A DNA stretch of 28,216 nt from JAZRPG01 sp045649105 (GTDB taxonomy: Bacteria > Bacillota > Clostridia > Oscillospirales > JAAYXM01). The stretch lies in NCBI GenBank assembly GCA_045649105.1, contig JAZRPG010000029.1, positions 1 through 28,216 on the forward strand. The letters are read 5' to 3'. The number at the start of each line of letters is the position of its first letter. Within the stretch, counting starts at the first letter, position 1. Below are positions 23,350-28,216 of the stretch, piece by piece. Below the pieces are notes generated by a model. The model searched no databases. It had not been told where the DNA came from and saw only the letters and a list, made by a program, of their open reading frames with translations. A program made the translations under genes and the position numbers.

Positions 23350-23790
23350 CTAAACCACCTCGACCTTCCCTCCGGCGGCCTCTATCTTTGCTTTTGCCGT
23401 TTCGGAGAATGCATTGGCTTTTACGGTGAGCTTCTTACTGAGCTCTCCGGACCCCAATACTCTGAGTCCGTCTTCGGGCTTACGTATAATTCTTTTTGCA
23501 AGTAATTCCTCAGCGCCTACTACTGCACCATCTTCAAAAGCATTTAAGGAATCAATGTTTACTATTGCGTACTTCTTAGCAAAGATGTTGTTGAAGCCAC
23601 GCTTCGGGAGACGCCTTGTTATCGGCATCTGTCCGCCTTCAAATCCTATGCGGACACCGCCGCCGGATCTTGCGTTCTGGCCTTTGTGACCTTTCCCTGC
23701 TGTCTTTCCGTTACCCGAGCCGGGGCCCCTGCCCTTTCGCTTTACTTCACTGACAGAGCCTGCTGCGGGAGCTAATTCGTGGAGTTTCAT
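23350..23790 (-). CDS. rplO: 50S ribosomal protein L15
   Basis: Large-subunit protein of 146 residues. The basic glycine-rich N-terminus, MKLHELAPAAGSVSEVKRKGRG then GSGNGKTAGKGHKGQNARSG, is typical, followed by FEGGQMPITRRLPKRGF and a globular domain that ends KIEAAGGKVEVV. The stop codon touches the TTG start of secY. It follows rpmD at about 15 bases. Confidence 0.97.
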   Translation of the reverse strand: MKLHELAPAAGSVSEVKRKGRGPGSGNGKTAGKGHKGQNARSGGGVRIGFEGGQMPITRRLPKRGFNNIFAKKYAIVNIDSLNAFEDGAVVGAEELLAKRIIRKPEDGLRVLGSGELSKKLTVKANAFSETAKAKIEAAGGKVEVV

Positions 23791-23805
23791 TCCTACACCC
23801 CCCTA

Positions 23806-23985
23806 TTAAACTTCTTCAACCTTGACAAGATAAGATATCTGAGCTATCTTGCCACGCGTCTGCGCATTGTCAGGCTGTATTGTCTGGTTATTGACTTTTT
23901 TAAGACCAAGCGATTTGGCGGTGGCAATGTGCTTATCTATTCTGCCAACCAAACTTTTGGTAAGCGTTATTTTGAGTTGAGACAC
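23806..23985 (-). CDS. rpmD: 50S ribosomal protein L30
   Basis: A 59-residue protein found by direct reading, starting (GTG as M) SQLKITLTKSLVGRIDKHIA and ending GKIAQISYLVKVEEV. The central LGLKKVNNQTIQPDNAQTRG is the L30 family core; the protein binds near the 5S rRNA region. The start is GTG at 23985, with AGGAGGG 7 bases upstream, and the stop is TAA at 23806. It sits between rpsE and rplO as usual in the spc operon, and was missed because it is short and begins with GTG. Confidence 0.97.
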   Translation of the reverse strand: MSQLKITLTKSLVGRIDKHIATAKSLGLKKVNNQTIQPDNAQTRGKIAQISYLVKVEEV

Positions 23986-23997
23986 GACTTTGCCCTC

Positions 23998-24501
23998 CTA
24001 ATCTTGAATTTCGCCTACTGTTTTCCCACGAAGGAGTGCAACATCCTCCGCACCGCGAAGTGATTTAAGTCCCTCCATCGTAGCGCTTACTACGTTCTGG
24101 GGGTTGTTCGAACGAAGACACTTCGTACGAATATCTCGGATACCTGCTACCTCGAGTACTGCACGGACAGGCCCGCCGGCGATAACACCGGTACCGGGAG
24201 CTGCCGGCTTAAGAAGCACGCGACCCGCACCAAACTCACCAATGACCTCATGCGGAATTGTTGTGCCCAAAAGCGCGATTTTTACGAGGTTCTTCTTTGC
24301 GTCCTCGATGCCCTTACGGATTGCATCCGGAACTTCAGCTGCCTTGCCGAGACCGAAGCCAACTGTACCCTTACCGTCACCGACGACTACGAGTGCAGCA
24401 AACTTAAATATACGGCCACCTTTTACAGTTTTGGATACTCGGTTAAGAGATACGACCTTTTCCTGCAAACCGTCTGATTGTTCTTCAAATCTTCCTGCCA
24501 T
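23998..24501 (-). CDS. rpsE: 30S ribosomal protein S5
   Basis: Small-subunit protein at the mRNA entry tunnel, involved in decoding accuracy. The 167-residue protein has the N-terminal double-stranded RNA-binding domain (EKVVSLNRVSKTVKGGRIFK, VVGDGKGTVGFGLGKAAEVP) and the C-terminal domain with GVIAGGPVRAVLEVAGIRDI and KCLRSNNPQNVV. Positions linked elsewhere to spectinomycin resistance, around VSKTVKGG, look wild type. It lies 20 bases after rplR. Confidence 0.97.
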   Translation of the reverse strand: MAGRFEEQSDGLQEKVVSLNRVSKTVKGGRIFKFAALVVVGDGKGTVGFGLGKAAEVPDAIRKGIEDAKKNLVKIALLGTTIPHEVIGEFGAGRVLLKPAAPGTGVIAGGPVRAVLEVAGIRDIRTKCLRSNNPQNVVSATMEGLKSLRGAEDVALLRGKTVGEIQD

Positions 24502-24521
24502 AAAAATCTACCTCCCCCCGA

Positions 24522-24878
24522 TTAAAACTGGAGTCCGCCCTCGCGGGCGCCCTCTGCGAGTTCTTTTACACGTCCGTGATAGAGATAACCGCCGCGGTCA
24601 AACACGACCTCTGTTATTCCCTTTGCCTTCGCTCTTTCGGCTATCGTCACTCCGACCTTCTTTGCAGCTTCCATGTTTCCGCCGCCTTCGAATCCCTTTT
24701 CAACAGAGCTTGCAGACACAAGTGTTGTACCTGTGACATCATCGATTATCTGTGCATAGATATTCGACAAGCTACGGAAAACATTCAGGCGTGGACGCTC
24801 GGCTGTGCCGCTTATCTTCGCGCGTACCCTTTTATGACGAATCTGACGCTTTTTATTTGAATCTACTTTGGATACCAT
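24522..24878 (-). CDS. rplR: 50S ribosomal protein L18
   Basis: Binds 5S rRNA with L5 and forms the central protuberance. The 118-residue protein has the basic head NKKRQIRHKRVRAKISGTAE, then RPRLNVFRSLSNIYAQIIDD, and ends FDRGGYLYHGRVKELAEGAREGGLQF, the family signature. The length is usual. It follows rplF at 16 bases in the spc operon. Confidence 0.97.
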   Translation of the reverse strand: MVSKVDSNKKRQIRHKRVRAKISGTAERPRLNVFRSLSNIYAQIIDDVTGTTLVSASSVEKGFEGGGNMEAAKKVGVTIAERAKAKGITEVVFDRGGYLYHGRVKELAEGAREGGLQF

Positions 24879-24894
24879 TTAAGCGCACCTCTCT

Positions 24895-25443
24895 TTACTT
24901 CTTCTTGCCGCCAGCTTTACCTTCCTTGCGGCGGATAACCTCATCGATATATTTGATTCCCTTGCCCTTGTACGGCTCAGGCGGTCTCTTCTCGCGGACT
25001 TCCGCTGCAAACTGACCGACAGCCTGCTTATCCGGACCGCTGATAATTATTTTGTTGGGCGCCGGCACATCTATTGTTATACCCGGAATCTCGTCCATAA
25101 TAACCTGATGTGAATATCCGAGGTTCATGACAAGCTGTTTGCCCTGCTTTGCAACACGGTAACCTACGCCATTAACCTCGAGCTCCTTGCTGTAACCCTC
25201 GGTAACTCCGATAACCATATTGTTTATAAGGGTTCTTGTCAGACCGTGAAGGCTCTTATGCTCCTTAGCCTCTGACGGACGGGAGACTGTAACCTCACTA
25301 CCCTCAACCTTTATTATCATATCGGGATGCAGCTTTGATGTGAGCGAGCCCTTCGGGCCCTTAACGCTGACCTCATTTTCATTCCCGAGACTTACTGTTA
25401 CACCTGCGGGAATCGCTATTGGTGATCTTCCTATACGTGACAT
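24895..25443 (-). CDS. rplF: 50S ribosomal protein L6
   Basis: Large-subunit protein near the GTPase-associated region, built of two similar halves. The 182-residue protein begins MSRIGRSPIAIPAGVTV, includes the HGLTRTLINNMVIGVTEG segment of the first half, and the second-half signature KRPPEPYKGKGIKYIDEVI before a basic KKK tail. It lies 14 bases after rpsH and 16 before rplR. Confidence 0.97.
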   Translation of the reverse strand: MSRIGRSPIAIPAGVTVSLGNENEVSVKGPKGSLTSKLHPDMIIKVEGSEVTVSRPSEAKEHKSLHGLTRTLINNMVIGVTEGYSKELEVNGVGYRVAKQGKQLVMNLGYSHQVIMDEIPGITIDVPAPNKIIISGPDKQAVGQFAAEVREKRPPEPYKGKGIKYIDEVIRRKEGKAGGKKK

Positions 25444-25457
25444 TGATCGGTTCCTCC

Positions 25458-25856
25458 TTACCAGATAAATGCAAGGACTTCACCGCCGATGTTTGCGGCT
25501 CTTGCCTTTTTGTCCGTCATAATGCCCTTTGAGGTAGATATAACGGCTATACCGAGTCCCTTAAGCACGCGTGGCAAGTCCTCTGCTCCGACATATACGC
25601 GAAGTCCGGGTTTTGAAACACGGCGAAGTCCCTTGATTACCTGCTCTTTATTCGGGCTGTATTTCAAGGTTATCTTTATCGTGCCCTGCCCGCCATCCGG
25701 GATAACTTGATAATTTTTGATATAGCCCTCGTCGAGCATTATCTCAGCGATTGCTTTCTTCATGTTCGATGCGGGGATGTCTACTGTCGCATGGCGCGCT
25801 GCATTAGCATTCCTGATGCGTGTTAACATATCCGCAATAGGGTCTGTTATTTGCAT
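25458..25856 (-). CDS. rpsH: 30S ribosomal protein S8
   Basis: Binds helix 21 of 16S rRNA and, in Escherichia coli, represses its own operon. The 132-residue protein starts MQITDPIADMLTRIRNANAA and ends with the conserved GLGIAVISTSKGIMTDKKAR and GEVLAFIW segments. The gap to rpsN upstream is 80 bases, the longest inside this part of the operon, and carries AGGAGGTAAG-type ribosome binding sequence close to the start. Confidence 0.97.
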   Translation of the reverse strand: MQITDPIADMLTRIRNANAARHATVDIPASNMKKAIAEIMLDEGYIKNYQVIPDGGQGTIKITLKYSPNKEQVIKGLRRVSKPGLRVYVGAEDLPRVLKGLGIAVISTSKGIMTDKKARAANIGGEVLAFIW

Positions 25857-25936
25857 TTGTCTTACCTCCTTTAGAGAAGTCGAAATTATAATCCGAGCTA
25901 TGATTAGCCCTTTCTTATGCTTTTTTCTTTAAGCGT

Positions 25937-26122
25937 TTACCAACTGGCTTTTCTAACGCCCGGAATCTGACCTTTGTATGCAAGCTCTCTAAAGCAGATA
26001 CGGCAAATGCCGAAATCGCGGAGATATGCATGCGGTCTGCCGCAGATCTTGCACCTGTTGTAATAACGGGTTGAAAATTTGGGCTCGTTCTTCTGTTTGA
26101 GAATCATTGCCTTCTTTGCCAT
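25937..26122 (-). CDS. rpsN: 30S ribosomal protein S14, zinc-binding form
   Basis: 61-residue short form (type Z) of S14 in the head of the small subunit. It starts MAKKAMILKQKNEPKFSTRY; Cys24, Cys27, Cys40 and Cys43 give a complete zinc ribbon, and it ends with the family GQIPGVRKASW. The long Cys-free paralogue (rpsN2/yhzA type) is not in the window. It lies between rplE (14 bases) and rpsH. Confidence 0.97.
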   Translation of the reverse strand: MAKKAMILKQKNEPKFSTRYYNRCKICGRPHAYLRDFGICRICFRELAYKGQIPGVRKASW

Positions 26123-26136
26123 AAGTCCTTGCCCTC

Positions 26137-26679
26137 CTAATTCTTAGCGAACGGAGCGCCGATTAATGTTAACAGCTCGCGCGCTTCTTCGTCCGTCTTT
26201 GCGGTTGTGCATATAATAATGTCCATACCGCGGATTTTGTCTATTTTGTCATACTCAATCTCAGGGAATATGAGCTGCTCCTTGAGTCCGAGTGCGTAGT
26301 TTCCGCGTCCGTCAAATGCGTTCGGATTAATTCCGCGGAAGTCACGTACACGAGGGAGTGCAACATTTATAAGTCTGTCTAAAAACTCCCACATACGGTC
26401 AGCACGAAGCGTAACCTTTGCGCCTACAGGCATTCCTTCACGAAGCTTAAAGTTAGCAACAGACTTCTTTGCCCTTGTTACTACTGCCTTCTGTCCGGTA
26501 ATAGCGGAGATGTCGGCAATTACTGCTTCGAGTACCTTAGCGTTGTCACGGGCCTCGCCACAACCTACGTTTACTACGATTTTGTCAATCTTCGGAATCT
26601 GCATCGGGCTCTTGTAGGCGAACTTCTTCATAAGAGCCGGAGCAACATCGCTTTTGTATTTTTCTTTTAACCTTGCCAT
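26137..26679 (-). CDS. rplE: 50S ribosomal protein L5
   Basis: Binds 5S rRNA and contacts P-site tRNA. The 180-residue protein starts MARLKEKYKSDVAPALMKKF, then QIPKIDKIVVNVGCGEAR, AVVTRAKKSVANFKLREGMP and VTLRADRMWEFLDRLIN; it ends ARELLTLIGAPFAKN. The length is standard. It lies 16 bases after rplX. Confidence 0.97.
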   Translation of the reverse strand: MARLKEKYKSDVAPALMKKFAYKSPMQIPKIDKIVVNVGCGEARDNAKVLEAVIADISAITGQKAVVTRAKKSVANFKLREGMPVGAKVTLRADRMWEFLDRLINVALPRVRDFRGINPNAFDGRGNYALGLKEQLIFPEIEYDKIDKIRGMDIIICTTAKTDEEARELLTLIGAPFAKN

Positions 26680-26695
26680 TATGTCGTCTCCTCTC

Positions 26696-27016
26696 TTATA
26701 TCGTCTCGCCGCACTTCTTGCAGACAGCTACTTTTGAACCATCTTCAAGTATCTTGTGGCCGAGTCTTGTCGGTGCATTGCACTTCGGGCATACACGCAT
26801 CACATTTGAAACGTGAATTGAAGCTTCACGGCGGATTATTCCGGAATCCTTACCGCCGCTCTTCTGTGCGCTTACATGAACGGTTGCCATATTGACACCC
26901 TCAACAACAACGCGCTTCTTTGCGGGGTATGACGCCATAACCTTGCCGCGCTTACCCTTGTCCTTACCGGCTAAAACGACTACTGTGTCGTCCTTCTTAA
27001 TATTAATACTGTTCAT
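26696..27016 (-). CDS. rplX: 50S ribosomal protein L24 with C-terminal zinc ribbon
   Basis: Assembly initiator of the large subunit, 106 residues. The N-terminal KOW fold (KKDDTVVVLAGKDKGKRGKV) is followed by VVEGVNMATVHVSAQ. The C-terminal part carries Cys76, Cys79, Cys99 and Cys102 in the order CPKC and CKKC, so the zinc-ribbon form is retained. Many L24 proteins have lost these cysteines. Standard position between rplN (16 bases) and rplE. Confidence 0.97.
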   Translation of the reverse strand: MNSINIKKDDTVVVLAGKDKGKRGKVMASYPAKKRVVVEGVNMATVHVSAQKSGGKDSGIIRREASIHVSNVMRVCPKCNAPTRLGHKILEDGSKVAVCKKCGETI

Positions 27017-27032
27017 CTTCAGGCTTCCTCCA

Positions 27033-27401
27033 TTAAAGGACTTCCGGCGCGAGTGACAATATCTTCATGTAATCTTTATCACGAAGCTCTCTTGCCACCG
27101 GGCCAAAAATACGAGTTCCTCTCGGGTTTTTATCTTCCTTGATAATAACCGCAGCGTTCTCGTCAAACCTGATGTATGTTCCGTCTGCGCGGCGTACGCC
27201 CTTTGCCGAACGCACGATTACAGCGCGGACAACCTCACCCTTTTTGACAACGCCGCCAGGATTTGCCTTGCGAACTGATGCGACTATGACATCACCGATA
27301 TTTCCATATCTGCGCATTGAGCCGCCGAGAACGCGAATGCACTTTATCTCCTTGGCGCCGGTATTATCCGCAACTTTGAGTATGGTTTCCTGTTGTACCA
27401 C
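27033..27401 (-). CDS. rplN: 50S ribosomal protein L14
   Basis: Interface protein forming intersubunit bridges. The 122-residue protein starts MVQQETILKVADNTGAKEIK and has GNIGDVIVASVRKANPGG, the FDENAAVIIKEDKNPRGTRIFGPVARELR signature and the C-terminal KILSLAPEVL. The first family residue is usually M-I-Q-P; here MVQQ is well preserved. It lies 14 bases after rpsQ. Confidence 0.97.
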   Translation of the reverse strand: MVQQETILKVADNTGAKEIKCIRVLGGSMRRYGNIGDVIVASVRKANPGGVVKKGEVVRAVIVRSAKGVRRADGTYIRFDENAAVIIKEDKNPRGTRIFGPVARELRDKDYMKILSLAPEVL

Positions 27402-27415
27402 AGTTCCCTACCTCC

Positions 27416-27673
27416 TTATTGTGCTTTCTCGATTATCTCGACTAAACGCCATCTCTTATCCTTAGAAAGCGGGCGTGTCTCCATAACCTTAATCTTGTCG
27501 CCGATTGCACACTCGTTCTTCTCGTCGTGTACTTTCAGCTTTAATGTTCTCTTTATAATTTTCTTATAGAGCGGATGCTGTACTCTGTCCTCGATGGCAA
27601 CGACTACTGTCTTATCCATCTTATCAGAAACAACTCTTCCTACTCTTGTCTTTCGGAAAGCTCTTTCACTCAT
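27416..27673 (-). CDS. rpsQ: 30S ribosomal protein S17
   Basis: OB-fold protein that binds helix 11 of 16S rRNA. The 85-residue protein starts MSERAFRKTRVGRVVSDKMD and continues KTVVVAIEDRVQHPLYKKII, then HDEKNECAIGDKIKVMETRPLSKDKRWRL, all family landmarks. The GGAGG ribosome binding site is about 10 bases upstream; a small hairpin lies in the 49-base gap from rpmC. Confidence 0.97.
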   Translation of the reverse strand: MSERAFRKTRVGRVVSDKMDKTVVVAIEDRVQHPLYKKIIKRTLKLKVHDEKNECAIGDKIKVMETRPLSKDKRWRLVEIIEKAQ

Positions 27674-27722
27674 TGCTTTTGCAAACCTCCTCGTCTGTGC
27701 CGCATAACGCGGCTTTTATGTT

Positions 27723-27917
27723 TTACTGAGAGATTTCCTGCTCACGGATGATTGTGTTGATTCTGGCTATATCTCTCTTAACGGCGACAATCTTGATGGG
27801 GTTATCCAACTGATTTGTAGCATGCTGGAATCTGAGGTTGAAGAGATCTTTTTTGAGCTCCTCAAGCTTTGTTACCATCTCGTCGCGAGTCATATCACGT
27901 ATCTCTTTCGCCTTCAT
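27723..27917 (-). CDS. rpmC: 50S ribosomal protein L29
   Basis: 64-residue two-helix protein at the peptide exit tunnel, a docking site for chaperones and SRP. It starts MKAKEIRDMTRDEMVTKLEE, then KKDLFNLRFQHATNQLDNP and RDIARINTIIREQE. I take the ATG at 27917; the TTG just upstream would duplicate Met. The start overlaps the rplP stop by one base in TGATG, pointing to coupled translation. Confidence 0.95.
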   Translation of the reverse strand: MKAKEIRDMTRDEMVTKLEELKKDLFNLRFQHATNQLDNPIKIVAVKRDIARINTIIREQEISQ

Positions 27918-28216
27918 CAATTATCACCACCAGTCTCGAGATTATCGTCTTTCCTTACGAACTTACACTTTACAGGGAGCTTGTGAGATGCAAGACGAAG
28001 CGCCTCACGTGCGAGCTCCTCAGAAACGCCACCGATTTCAAACATAACGCGGCCGGGCTTAACGACTGCTACCCAATATTCGGGTGAGCCCTTACCGGAA
28101 CCCATTCGTGTTTCAGCAGGCTTTTCTGTAACAGGCTTATCAGGGAAAATCTTGATCCAAACCTGACCACCTCGCTTGATATAACGTGTCATAGCAATAC
28201 GGGCTGCTTCAATCTG
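27917..28216 (-). CDS. rplP: 50S ribosomal protein L16, 5' partial
   Basis: Large-subunit protein next to the A site, needed for aminoacyl-tRNA positioning and for subunit assembly. Only the C-terminal 99 codons are in the window; the remainder extends beyond the right edge. The frame is open to the last base, reading QIEAARIAMTRYIKRGGQVW, with the TEKPAETRMGSGKGSPEYWV segment typical of L16 and VKPGRVMFEIGGVSEELARE. The internal ATG at 28192 is not the start, since the residues before it are still family-conserved. The product ends NLETGGDN, with its TGA overlapping the rpmC ATG. Confidence 0.95.
   Translation of the reverse strand, partial: QIEAARIAMTRYIKRGGQVWIKIFPDKPVTEKPAETRMGSGKGSPEYWVAVVKPGRVMFEIGGVSEELAREALRLASHKLPVKCKFVRKDDNLETGGDN

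Noticed and set aside
27674..27722. GCCGC hairpin in the rpmC-rpsQ gap as a terminator
   Set aside because: In the direction of transcription it has no following T tract and the operon clearly continues; any T tract is on the antisense side.

Overview
The window is about 28 kb of a Bacillota chromosome, most likely a spore-forming member of Clostridia (Oscillospirales/Ruminococcaceae-like; the exact lineage is inference). The evidence is the intact S10-spc-alpha ribosomal order with a KOW-domain gene between map and infA, a DUF2508 (yaaL)-bofA pair, a spoVAF-type germination gene, a DUF3842 gene, a ParE/ParC pair, and Gram-positive type promoters and AGGAGG ribosome binding sites. Nearly everything is core genome; I see no insertion sequence, phage, CRISPR array, tRNA or rRNA.

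Left part (1-7770, + strand). The first 25 bases match, as I recall it, the DNBSEQ/MGI library adapter in reverse complement, so the contig edge appears contaminated and true sequence starts inside prfA at about 26. A tight run follows: prfA (5' partial), a Sua5-type tRNA threonylcarbamoyladenosine synthase gene, coaE, an M18 aminopeptidase, trxB and an amidohydrolase. Then hpf (ribosome hibernation) has its own sigma-A promoter and a strong terminator, and a two-gene chromate-transporter pair of the split CHR type ends at a bidirectional terminator.

Middle (7771-12294, - strand): parE-parC, the two topoisomerase IV subunits, with a near-consensus promoter upstream of parE.

Spore-related island (12295-16864, mostly + strand): DUF2508 and bofA; a 34-residue Cys-rich membrane peptide on the - strand missed by ordinary ORF cutoffs; a promoter-hairpin-terminator unit that looks like a roughly 100-nt small RNA or an attenuated leader; a membrane-anchored BofC-C-like protein with a spoVAF-type gene; DUF3842 behind a consensus promoter; and a PRK06851-like ATPase whose Shine-Dalgarno sequence lies in the right arm of a 16-bp perfect inverted repeat. 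These would act in sporulation and germination (pro-sigma-K processing, germinant response), although several functions are unknown.

Right part (16945-28216, - strand): the spc and alpha ribosomal operons, read from the right edge: rplP (partial), rpmC, rpsQ, rplN, rplX, rplE, rpsN (zinc form), rpsH, rplF, rplR, rpsE, rpmD, rplO, secY, adk, map, KOW gene, infA, rpmJ, rpsM, rpsK, rpsD, rpoA, rplQ. It ends at a bidirectional terminator shared with the PRK06851-like gene. rpmJ, rpmD and the 34-residue peptide were found by direct reading. I found no convincing new defence or metabolic system; the points most worth checking are the adapter edge, the small-RNA candidate, the sequestered ribosome binding site and the small spore-island peptide.
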